37,515 bases of DNA from Phycisphaerae bacterium. GTDB taxonomy: Bacteria; Planctomycetota; Phycisphaerae; Phycisphaerales; SM1A02. The stretch lies in assembly GCA_002689385.1 (NCBI GenBank), contig NZFX01000071.1, forward strand, positions 1 to 37,515, read 5' to 3'. The translations under genes were made by a program, and so were the position numbers. Below the pieces are notes generated by a model. It saw only the letters and a list, made by a program, of their open reading frames with translations, did no database searches and had not been told where the DNA came from. Each line of letters opens with the position of its first letter. The stretch's first letter is position 1. Below are positions 26,496-33,724 of this stretch, piece after piece.

Positions 26496-26537
26496 GGTGT
26501 CAGTACATCGGTGTCTGACCCCCAAGGTCTGACCCCA
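26496..26537. repeat. Dispersed 14-bp repeat, cluster C
   Basis: GGTGTCAGTACATC, GGTGTCTGACCCCC and GGTCTGACCCCA in the same orientation, filling most of the space between the permease -10 and the stop of the dockerin protein gene. Confidence 0.88.
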
Positions 26538-26560
26538 TACACCACGAAGAAAAACTTCTG

Positions 26561-28096
26561 CTACCAATAAGAGATGAGTTGAATAAGATCGGAAACATTT
26601 ACCGAGCCACTACCGTCGAGGTCCTCAGGGCAACCATTGCATGGTCCCCAAGCAACAATAAGTGCCAAGATGTCGTTCACATCAATGACGCCATCGCCAT
26701 TCACATCTCCGGGCACGGTAGTTTGCTCTGGAAATAGCCAGCCAACACTAAACGCCCGTGAGCTTCCAAGCGAATCAATGCGTTTTACTTCCAAAACATA
26801 TTCACCTATTGCCAAGTCCTCAATATAGAGATGCTCAACATTATCAACAGCACTTTCACTAACGACGTTGCCTGCGCTAAACACGTCAAGACCAGCGTCT
26901 CCAGTTATGTCGACAAGTGTACCGCCAACTTCTTTCCATAAAATCAAATCAAGATTTGCAAGGGAATAACTCCCAAAGCCACTATTAGCTAGTTGATGCC
27001 AGGTCAGCACAATCGAAACTTCATCTGCTAATGAAGCCACGTCGAATTTGATAAATCGACTTTGGTTGTGCCCAATCGTCCACGTTTCCCAAGCAGCATT
27101 CGGCGCAATCGAAAGCCCGCTGCTTGATCCACTCGAAGCATGTTGCCCACCAGTAAGCACTCGGTGCGCGCGATCAACATTTGCCGTTCCAACACCATAG
27201 ACCTCATCAATCGGCTGAGTCGTGCGGCCACGATTCGCGCCACTTATGGGTGTATTGTTCGTCCAACCAGCAAGGTGATTTCCGCCAGTGAGCAAACACG
27301 ACTTCATCGTTTCAGATAGCCCTGCAAAATAGTTACTCGATGTATTAGGGTGTGTTTCACGTGTTTCAACAAGAAGGGCAACTATTGCAGAAACCACACC
27401 TGCTGCATTACTTGTCGAACCTTGCGATGCAACAATCAAGGGCAACTGACGTCCTGGCAAATCGTATCCCGAAGGTATTGTTCCTGAAACGTGTTCTCCG
27501 TTTTGTTTTCCAACACTTACACAATTAAAACCAAATGACATCAGCGGGGCGTGTGCTCCAGTGTTTGCAACCCCGCTCAACATCATCACATCGTGTTGAT
27601 CAATCGACCAATCGGCGCGGCGTAGTGCTTGCGTATCCGTTGCAACGCTCCCAAACGTTGCCGTCCAACTATTGTTAATCAATACCGTATCTCCCGGTGG
27701 TGATGATGGGTTACTTCCAGTGCCAACACGCAAATATTCTGTTGTTGCCCAACCCTCCGCGTTGTATACGTTTATTAGATCGATGTCTTGTGCAATGCCC
27801 GAAGCACTTGTGCCGTAAAGTCGCATGCCAACTTGCGTGGCATGATTTGAAATGACTGAACTTCCACTTCGCAGAACAAATGTTTTTCCCAAGAACAATG
27901 GATTGTTTTCATCTGGTGCATAGCCACCTGAAGCAGCAACTGCCTCGACCTGTGCGACTTCAATGCCTACACCCGTTGGCTCATTGCCTGCACCAAGGCG
28001 TTCTGTTAAATCAAAATAGCCATGCTCGGTTGACACGTCGCCAAAAGCCGTTGCACAGCAAAGGGCGCAAGTTGTAAAACATATATATAGACGCAT
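26561..28096 (-). CDS. Secreted subtilase-like protein with C-terminal dockerin
   Basis: 511 aa from the ATG at 28096; signal peptide MRLYICFTTCALCCATAFG with cleavage probably before Asp20. The body looks like a divergent subtilisin fold: GVGIEVAQVEA (position of the catalytic Asp, here Glu), SNHATQVGMRLYG (catalytic His), LINNSW (oxyanion Asn) and GSTSNAAGVVSAIVAL (catalytic Ser). A beta-sandwich region (residues about 320-440) follows, with sequence like pre-peptidase C-terminal domains. The end is a planctomycete dockerin type I with two Ca loops (DVNGDGVIDVND and DLDGSGSVNVSD) and a CNGC pair. Either an atypical peptidase or an inactive relative. Minus strand, alone between cluster C and a 73-bp gap. 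Confidence 0.75.
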   Translation of the reverse strand: MRLYICFTTCALCCATAFGDVSTEHGYFDLTERLGAGNEPTGVGIEVAQVEAVAASGGYAPDENNPLFLGKTFVLRSGSSVISNHATQVGMRLYGTSASGIAQDIDLINVYNAEGWATTEYLRVGTGSNPSSPPGDTVLINNSWTATFGSVATDTQALRRADWSIDQHDVMMLSGVANTGAHAPLMSFGFNCVSVGKQNGEHVSGTIPSGYDLPGRQLPLIVASQGSTSNAAGVVSAIVALLVETRETHPNTSSNYFAGLSETMKSCLLTGGNHLAGWTNNTPISGANRGRTTQPIDEVYGVGTANVDRAHRVLTGGQHASSGSSSGLSIAPNAAWETWTIGHNQSRFIKFDVASLADEVSIVLTWHQLANSGFGSYSLANLDLILWKEVGGTLVDITGDAGLDVFSAGNVVSESAVDNVEHLYIEDLAIGEYVLEVKRIDSLGSSRAFSVGWLFPEQTTVPGDVNGDGVIDVNDILALIVAWGPCNGCPEDLDGSGSVNVSDLIQLISYW

Positions 28097-28193
28097 ATTA
28101 GAGCATTCTTTTTCAACCAAAGAATACCAACTATCTATATAGATTCAACGTCCAATATGAAATTATGGAAAAGTTGCCCGAATAATCGAACTA

Positions 28194-28820
28194 TTATTGC
28201 GTTAGGCGTGATTCCACGCTTGCAAGCAGGTCGCGTTCGCGTGCGACATCGCGAGAAACTGGCATCCAAAAAGTGCCGGGCACTTGTTCCCATGGTTCTT
28301 CGGCGGGCAATACCTTGGTCTTTGATTCTTGACGAAGTGTCCATGTTCCACGCTGAATACCTTGTGTGTATTTACGGTCAACATACACCCAAACGCGCAA
28401 TTCCATCGGACCTTCATATGTTGTTAAATCAAAACCTGTTGATGAAAGCAGGTCGGGACCATCTAGCGAACCAGTTTGTTTTTCAGAAAAAACATGTGCA
28501 CTTACGGGTACAAATTCAAACCGCGCTGTTCTGCGTTGCACAGCAAGCGTGTTTTCAAGTCCCTGCCTGGCTGTTGAGGGGTGCGGTTTCCATGGCTCTA
28601 AAAAACTTCCTGCTACTGCGGGGTCGGTTGTTATAACGCCACTTCGGCGATCAACAAGTACGGGGTGCATACCATCTGCGTTCGCGGATGCAATTGCTGC
28701 ATCAAACACTTTCGCATACTGTTGCGAATCAAGAGTGACAACTTCGGGGCCTGCCACCTTACTTGAACAGCCAATTGCCAAAGATAAGCTAAGGCACAAT
28801 GTTAAAAGAGCGTACTTCAC
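28194..28820 (-). CDS. Unknown lipoprotein (208 aa)
   Basis: Not recognised. GTG start; signal peptide with lipobox SLAIGC (lipid Cys at residue 18). The mature part has an AAIASANADGMHPVLVDRRS segment and GVITTDPAVAGSFLEPW, followed by beta-rich sequence. The 'D-x-x-x-G-x-I-x-T-x-P' stretch resembles domains of other small envelope lipoproteins of the NlpE/DUF4136-like style, but I cannot place it. No SD; TAGAAT is 6 nt before the GTG. Confidence 0.75.
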   Translation of the reverse strand: MKYALLTLCLSLSLAIGCSSKVAGPEVVTLDSQQYAKVFDAAIASANADGMHPVLVDRRSGVITTDPAVAGSFLEPWKPHPSTARQGLENTLAVQRRTARFEFVPVSAHVFSEKQTGSLDGPDLLSSTGFDLTTYEGPMELRVWVYVDRKYTQGIQRGTWTLRQESKTKVLPAEEPWEQVPGTFWMPVSRDVARERDLLASVESRLTQ

Positions 28821-28826
28821 GCGTGC

Positions 28827-28832
28827 ATTCTA
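28827..28832 (-). promoter_or_regulatory. -10-like TAGAAT for the 28.8-kb lipoprotein
   Basis: TGTGTAGAAT with six bases to the GTG; the same geometry as at the RibB-like gene, and squeezed between a terminator hairpin and the start codon. Confidence 0.45.
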
Positions 28833-28867
28833 CACAAAAAAACACCTCGGCAATTGCCGGGGTGTTT
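28833..28867 (-). terminator. Terminator on the minus strand, upstream of the lipoprotein
   Basis: AAACACCCCGGC and GCCGAGGTGTTT (minus-strand reading) form a 12-bp stem with one G-T pair and a 4-nt AATT loop, followed by a T-run (TTTTTTTGTG). It faces away from pyrB, so it must end a minus-strand transcript starting in 28870-29100; this supports the small gene at 28879-29013. Confidence 0.85.
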
Positions 28868-28878
28868 AGCATAATTAA

Positions 28879-29013
28879 TCACTTGAATGTGGCGGCAGAG
28901 GCTAAGCAAATCCAAAAGAAAAATGACACCACCATAGCATCTGAAAAATGTATGATTTCTTGCAAAGACAAATCACGTTCGTGCTCAAGCGTGGCAAAAG
29001 AAAAGAAAAACAT
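28879..29013 (-). CDS. Candidate small membrane protein (44 aa, perhaps a broken 57-aa gene)
   Basis: Begins MFFFSFATLEHERDLSLQEI and ends in a hydrophobic segment SFFFWICLASAATFK, 12 bp before a strong minus-strand terminator. The frame stays open upstream to an in-frame TAG near 29076 but without an in-frame ATG. At 29051 an ATG lies 6 nt after TACAAT; one extra A in the six-A run (29045-29050 region) would make it MKKILFLIAFVFQMFFF..., giving a 57-aa protein with two hydrophobic helices around a charged loop. So it is either a genuine short gene, a frameshifted gene, or a sequencing slip. It does not look like an RNA gene. The plus-strand frame over the same DNA is Lys/Ser-rich and has no start signal. 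Confidence 0.45.
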   Translation of the reverse strand: MFFFSFATLEHERDLSLQEIIHFSDAMVVSFFFWICLASAATFK

Positions 29014-29106
29014 TTGAAACACGAAAGCGATTAGAAATAGTATTTTTTCATGCTTTAATTGTATGGCGAAAGTACGCTAAGTCCTAATTGCCCTTTTTAC
29101 TTTTGG

Positions 29107-29112
29107 TACAAT
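29107..29112 (+). promoter_or_regulatory. -10 element (TACAAT) for pyrB
   Basis: TACAAT, preceded by TTTTGG, is 9 nt before the pyrB ATG, so the transcript would have a leader of about 2-3 nt. No SD. No pyrimidine attenuator or PyrR-like hairpin can fit upstream of the start. Confidence 0.5.
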
Positions 29113-29121
29113 GTATAAGCT

Positions 29122-30021
29122 ATGGCTTGGAGTGGACAACATTTTTTGAGTTTGGATGATTTAGACCGCGAGGACATGATTGTCTTGATGCAACGCGCGT
29201 CGCACTTCCTCGGCGCCGGTAATCGATACGATCTTGACGCGCCGCTTGCTGGAAAAATTATTGCGAACCTTTTTATGGAAAACTCAACGCGAACGCGGTG
29301 CAGTTTTACCATCGCAACCAAACGGCTCGGCGGAGATTCTATTGACTTACTCGGCTCAACTTCGAGCGCATCCAAAGGTGAAACGCTTGTTGACACTGCG
29401 CTCAACTTAGAAGCAATGGGCGTCGCCGGAATCGTCATTCGTTGTTCTCAAGAAAACGGCACAAGAGAAATTGCTGAACACGTTGGTGTACCTGTTATCA
29501 ACGCTGGCTCTGGTACAACTTCACATCCAACACAAGCATTGCTCGATGCTGTAACGCTAACAAGACACTTTGGCAAAGACGACCTTTCGGGGGAGCACAT
29601 TGCAATCGTAGGCGACATTACACACAGCAGAGTAGCTCGATCAAACGTTATTGGTTTAACAAAACTTGGTGCGAACGTTACGCTCGTGGGGCCACCTGAG
29701 TTACTCCCGAGTGATGTGGGTTGTGAAACATCTTCCGATTTTGACAGTGTGCTTTCAAGTGTTTCTGCGACGATGATGCTGCGCGTGCAATTTGAACGCG
29801 ACGCAAAAGTAGGCGAAGATTACCGAGAAAGGTTTGGGCTTACTGAAGATCGCGCAAGAAATTACTCTGGCGCAATACTCCACCCAGGACCGATAAACCG
29901 CGGATTAGAAATTGATGACAGTGTTGCAAATATTGAAAGTTCACCGCATAATTTAATTCTTTCACAAGTAACAAGTGGTGTTGCAACTCGCATGGCGATT
30001 CTTGAACACCTCATTGGATAA
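29122..30021 (+). CDS. pyrB: Aspartate carbamoyltransferase catalytic subunit PyrB
   Basis: Condenses carbamoyl phosphate and aspartate in pyrimidine synthesis. 299 aa. Carbamoyl-phosphate site ENSTRTRCSF (S-T-R-T-R), IVIRCSQENG, SHPTQALLDA, IVGDITHSRVARSN, and LHPGPINRGLEI are intact. No regulatory subunit (pyrI) or other pyr gene adjoins; a tryptophanase gene follows after 21 bp in the same direction. Confidence 0.97.
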   Translation: MAWSGQHFLSLDDLDREDMIVLMQRASHFLGAGNRYDLDAPLAGKIIANLFMENSTRTRCSFTIATKRLGGDSIDLLGSTSSASKGETLVDTALNLEAMGVAGIVIRCSQENGTREIAEHVGVPVINAGSGTTSHPTQALLDAVTLTRHFGKDDLSGEHIAIVGDITHSRVARSNVIGLTKLGANVTLVGPPELLPSDVGCETSSDFDSVLSSVSATMMLRVQFERDAKVGEDYRERFGLTEDRARNYSGAILHPGPINRGLEIDDSVANIESSPHNLILSQVTSGVATRMAILEHLIG

Positions 30022-30042
30022 GAAAAGAACAAGAAGAGACAC

Positions 30043-31416
30043 ATGGAATTCAAAACAATTATTGAGCCCTTTCGTATTAGGCAAGTGCAGCCGATTCGGT
30101 CAACCACCCCCGAAGAGCGCGCTCTTGCACTCGAAGCTGCGGGTAACAACGTATTCCTGCTAAAAGCAAAGGATGTCTTAATTGATTTGTTGACCGACTC
30201 TGGCACAGGCGCTATGTCCAACGAGCAATGGGCGGGCATGATGCGAAGCGACGAAAGTTATGCGGGTGCTGATTCCTATTACCGTTTTGAAAATGCTGTC
30301 AAAGACATCACTGGTTTTAAACACATTATTCCAACGCACCAAGGTCGTGCTGCAGAACGCATTTTGTTTGGCGCGGCAGTTCAAGAGGGTCAAGTTGTTC
30401 CGAACAACACACACTTTGATACAACGCGCGCAAACATCGAAGTGCGGGGTGCAACCGCAGTCGACATTCCAAACCCAGATGCAAATGATACGCAATCTAT
30501 TTTGCCATTCAAAGGGAACATGGACATCGACGAGCTGAAGTTAATTTTGGATCAGTGGACAGATAAAGTGCCAATGGTCATGATGACCATTACGAACAAT
30601 TCCAATGGCGGGCAACCTGTAAGTTTAGAAAACATTCGTGCGGCAAGTAAACTTTGCAAAGAACGCGGTGTTCCATTCTTTATTGATGCTTGCAGGTTCG
30701 CTGAAAACTCTTGGTTTATAAAGTTACGCGAAGAGGGCAATGAAGACAGAACACCTATTGATATTGCACGCGAAATTTTCTCCCTTGCAGATGGCGCAAC
30801 CATGAGTGCAAAAAAAGACGGCATGGCGAACATGGGTGGTTTCCTTGCACTCAATGATGACGCGCTAGCCGAACAGTGCCGGTCAATGTTAATATTGACC
30901 GAAGGTTTTCCAACGTATGGTGGCCTTGCTGGATATGACTTAGAATCGGTTGCAATCGGCTTGTACGAAGCGCTACGAGAAGATTATTTAGCGTACCGCG
31001 TACGTACTGTTGCGTACGTTGGCGAACGAATGACTCGTGCAGGCATCCCAATTCTACAGCCGCCAGGTGGTCACGCAATTTATCTTGACGCAAAGGCATG
31101 GATGTCGCACATTCCGCAAGAACAATATCCAGGATGGGCACTGGCAAATACCCTGTACCTTGAAGGTGGTATTCGTGCGAGTGAAATTGGCAGTGTTATG
31201 TTTGGTCAACAGCCAGATGGAAGCGAAAAATTTTCGGACAAAGAATTGGTTCGATTGGCGTTCCCGCGAAGAGTCTATACCCAGAGCCACATTGATTACG
31301 TTGTAGAAGTTTTAGAATACATCAACACAATGAAAAATTCCATCAAGGGCGTTCGTATTACAAAACAACCCGCCGCACTTCGGCATTTCACTGCTGAGTT
31401 TGCAACTGTCGAATAA
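30043..31416 (+). CDS. tnaA: Tryptophanase / beta-eliminating lyase (PLP)
   Basis: 457 aa, homologous to tryptophanase and tyrosine phenol-lyase, which split L-Trp or L-Tyr into pyruvate, ammonia and indole or phenol. PLP lysine is in SAKKDGM; LLTDSGTGAMS, PTHQGRAAE and EGFPTYGGLAGYD are family blocks. At positions that separate the two enzymes it follows tryptophanase: FDTTR (Asp rather than Thr), RFAEN, and EIGSVMFG (hydrophobic/Ile where TPL has Arg). The N-terminal NEQWAGMM is more like tyrosine phenol-lyase. A moderate SD-like GAAGAG precedes the ATG. Ends directly against nuoG's stop with no spacer. Confidence 0.9.
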   Translation: MEFKTIIEPFRIRQVQPIRSTTPEERALALEAAGNNVFLLKAKDVLIDLLTDSGTGAMSNEQWAGMMRSDESYAGADSYYRFENAVKDITGFKHIIPTHQGRAAERILFGAAVQEGQVVPNNTHFDTTRANIEVRGATAVDIPNPDANDTQSILPFKGNMDIDELKLILDQWTDKVPMVMMTITNNSNGGQPVSLENIRAASKLCKERGVPFFIDACRFAENSWFIKLREEGNEDRTPIDIAREIFSLADGATMSAKKDGMANMGGFLALNDDALAEQCRSMLILTEGFPTYGGLAGYDLESVAIGLYEALREDYLAYRVRTVAYVGERMTRAGIPILQPPGGHAIYLDAKAWMSHIPQEQYPGWALANTLYLEGGIRASEIGSVMFGQQPDGSEKFSDKELVRLAFPRRVYTQSHIDYVVEVLEYINTMKNSIKGVRITKQPAALRHFTAEFATVE

Positions 31417-32976
31417 TCACACCTCAGACAGCGGCATGTCGGTGTCAATACGGTTTGTGTTTTGCGGAAGTTCAACATCGAGCATACCCGCGATTCCTGC
31501 ATCAGCCATTCTTCTTCGCACAGTTGCTGCGTTAAACACAGTCGCTTCCATGTCGTTCACAAGCGCTTGCAAATTCATCGCAAATTGTCCTTCGGCTTGC
31601 GAGTCACCAACTGGGTGAATTGCGCGATCAAACAACTGCAATTTGTTATCGTAATTTTCAAACGTGCCAGCTTTTTCTGCCCACGTTGCTGCAGAAAGGA
31701 ACGCATCTGCACGTTCAGTTAAGCCATTTGCAAGCGTGTCTATCAAAACAAGCGTTTGGTTTTCAGAAATTTCGGGGGTGTCCCAGGCCTCTGGATAGTT
31801 GCCAGTTACAACAACGGTATCCGCGCTTGTCATCTGTTTTTTCCACTCGTCGTACTCAAAGACATCACCAAGCGCCCTTCGTACTCCCCTTGCATTTGGT
31901 GCTTTTTCGCTTCTGATTGTGAATCCGCTTTTAAATGTTTTATCATCGCCATCAATCGGTACGGGGCCTACGCCAACGATAGCCTCCTTATCAATAGAGC
32001 GAACGAGGTTGCCAAGCAGCCAAGCGTCTTCGCAACTAAGCATCGGGCTCACGAGCAACGCAATGGTACTTGCTTGTTGGAGTTTGTCTGCAGCGATTAA
32101 CTCTGCGTCTTCATCCATATCCACAACGCGAGTTTTATCGTGCACAAATTTCCAGCCGTACCGAACTTCATCCGTAATCCAATATTGATTTACTTCAAGG
32201 TTGGTGCGTGGCTTAACGCGGTATACCTGATTGTTATTGTGTTCAATAACAATGTTGTCGCCACTGCTTGTAAGCGGATCAATCGAAGGTACTGTTTTTA
32301 AAAACCAAACGCGTTGTTGGAACATAAAATCTTTGTCAAGCAGAGCGCCAACTGGGCAAATGTCAATAACATTACCGCTCAGTTCGTTGTTAATGCCAAT
32401 CCCAGGAAACACATCAATGCATTCTTTTGCACCACGACCTTCAATATAAAGTTCGCTCGTGCCAGTAATTTCATCTGCAAAACGAACACAGCGAGTACAC
32501 ATAATGCAACGGTCGCCGTACAACATGATGTTGTCGCCAATATCTTTTTTCGATTGTGTTATTTTTTCTGTGTCACACCGGCGTTCGCCACGACCATATT
32601 CGTAGGCATAATCTTGAAGGTCACACTCACCTGCTTGATCGCATGTTGGGCAATCGATTGGGTGATGGTTCAACAACATTTCCATAACTGCTTTTTGGTT
32701 TGCTGTTGCCTTCGGAGATGATGTGTAGACTATTTGCCCATCGCCCGCAGGCGTTTGGCAAGTCGGCAACAACTTTGGCATTGGTTCAAGCTTGTTGTCA
32801 TTTCGTGGGTTTGGTGCCCACACCTCTGCAAGGCAGATTCGACAACTCGCAACGACACTTAACGATGGGTGGTAACAGTAATGCGGAATCTCCATCTCGT
32901 TGTTATGTGCAACATCGAGGATCGATTGACCTAGTTCAAATTCAAGTGCTTTTCCATCTATCGTAATCGTGGGCAT
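31417..32976 (-). CDS. nuoG: NADH-quinone oxidoreductase subunit G (short form)
   Basis: 519 aa from the ATG at 32976; the frame runs to 33021 only because it reads into repeat cluster D. N-terminal ferredoxin domain with HYCYHPSLSVVASCRICLAE and PTCQTPAG ([2Fe-2S]), then HHPIDCPTCDQAGECDLQ (His/Cys N5-type ligands), DRCIMCTRCVRF and DICPVGAL ([4Fe-4S]). The C-terminal molybdopterin-like domain is short and degenerate (about residues 250-519), as in mitochondrial-type 75-kDa subunits; E. coli NuoG is about 900 aa. Separated from nuoDEF by 6.8 kb and unrelated genes. TACAAT lies 9 nt before the ATG. Confidence 0.95.
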   Translation of the reverse strand: MPTITIDGKALEFELGQSILDVAHNNEMEIPHYCYHPSLSVVASCRICLAEVWAPNPRNDNKLEPMPKLLPTCQTPAGDGQIVYTSSPKATANQKAVMEMLLNHHPIDCPTCDQAGECDLQDYAYEYGRGERRCDTEKITQSKKDIGDNIMLYGDRCIMCTRCVRFADEITGTSELYIEGRGAKECIDVFPGIGINNELSGNVIDICPVGALLDKDFMFQQRVWFLKTVPSIDPLTSSGDNIVIEHNNNQVYRVKPRTNLEVNQYWITDEVRYGWKFVHDKTRVVDMDEDAELIAADKLQQASTIALLVSPMLSCEDAWLLGNLVRSIDKEAIVGVGPVPIDGDDKTFKSGFTIRSEKAPNARGVRRALGDVFEYDEWKKQMTSADTVVVTGNYPEAWDTPEISENQTLVLIDTLANGLTERADAFLSAATWAEKAGTFENYDNKLQLFDRAIHPVGDSQAEGQFAMNLQALVNDMEATVFNAATVRRRMADAGIAGMLDVELPQNTNRIDTDMPLSEV

Positions 32977-32985
32977 AGTTTGGAT

Positions 32986-32991
32986 ATTGTA
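32986..32991 (-). promoter_or_regulatory. -10 element (TACAAT) for nuoG
   Basis: TACAAT with nine bases to the nuoG ATG and no SD. Repeat cluster D begins 4 bp upstream, the same spacing as at the ABC permease. Confidence 0.5.
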
Positions 32992-32995
32992 GCTT

Positions 32996-33048
32996 GGTGT
33001 CTGACCCCTGGGGTCTGACACCGGGGGTCAGACACCATGGGTCAGACA
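32996..33048. repeat. Dispersed 14-bp repeat, cluster D
   Basis: Four units: GGTGTCTGACCCCT, GGGGTCTGACACC, GGGGGTCAGACACC and ATGGGTCAGACA. GGTGTCTGACCCC (32996-33008) and GGGGTCAGACACC (33024-33036) are a perfect 13-bp inverted repeat with a 15-bp spacer that is itself a unit. It fills the gap between nuoG's -10 and the next gene. Confidence 0.95.
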
Positions 33049-33055
33049 TACTCCT

Positions 33056-33724
33056 TTACTGTGGTAGATACGTTTGGCAAGTCAGCACTAAAGCGCCCTC
33101 TTCAAATGTAATCTCCTGAATTTGCACTTCTCTGTCATCCATGAGCGGGACAATCGAAGGAATATCCCCTGCCCTCTCTTGGGTGTCCTGAACTATTTGC
33201 TCAAAGACAGACATTGGTATCGGCATCTTTCCTAATCGTATCGCCACTGGCAAAATAGTTGCAACGCCATCAACAATTTGTATCGAAAGTTGTAAGGCAA
33301 CTGGTCTTGGGGAATCGTCCTGAATTTCAACCATGGCAGCGACCCAAACACCGCTCGGTGTGATGTGCACCTGCGGATTCTGAATTTCTTTAGGAATCCT
33401 TACCTCTTGGTCATGGGTAAGCCACCCCTCAAGCCGCCCAGAGAGCCAAGCGTTCATGGCTTCATCTGTGATTCGAAGACGCCAAACATCCGTCGCTGGC
33501 CTTACTTTGTGAAACTCTTCGTTTAATCTATATTCTGCGCGGTCTGCCAGTGTCTTGATCTCCTGACTCGAATAATCGAGGGGAGCGTACCACGATTGGG
33601 GTTGCCAGCTCAGCCAAAACGTAAGGCCGGCGCAGGCAAAAATAAGAACCGTTCCACTTACAAGAATGATGAGAAGCTTCTTCACTAGAGCAAGGTTACC
33701 GTTTTGCCATGTTTCTAAGGGCAA
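33056..33724 (-). CDS. Unknown membrane-anchored protein (222 aa)
   Basis: Not recognised. One N-terminal membrane helix (LLIILVSGTVLIFACAGLTF), then a soluble region with conserved-looking WRLRITDEAMNAWLSGRLEGWL and beta-rich sequence to the end. The look is of a periplasmic domain tethered to the membrane. The ATG at 33724 overlaps the MFS stop by 29 bp; a GTG at 33685 (MKKLLIIL) just after the MFS stop is an equally good start and would fit a signal-anchor better. It is probably co-transcribed with the MFS gene. Confidence 0.75.
   Translation of the reverse strand: MPLETWQNGNLALVKKLLIILVSGTVLIFACAGLTFWLSWQPQSWYAPLDYSSQEIKTLADRAEYRLNEEFHKVRPATDVWRLRITDEAMNAWLSGRLEGWLTHDQEVRIPKEIQNPQVHITPSGVWVAAMVEIQDDSPRPVALQLSIQIVDGVATILPVAIRLGKMPIPMSVFEQIVQDTQERAGDIPSIVPLMDDREVQIQEITFEEGALVLTCQTYLPQ

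Noticed and set aside
30043-31416. Calling the lyase a tyrosine phenol-lyase
   Set aside because: The Asp of FDTTR and the EIGS segment fit tryptophanase; the TPL-specific Arg position is not Arg.
32977-33021. N-terminal extension of nuoG (and likewise 26480-26545 for the permease)
   Set aside because: These codons are translated copies of the 14-bp repeat, upstream of the predicted -10; family-consistent starts lie at 32976 and 26479.
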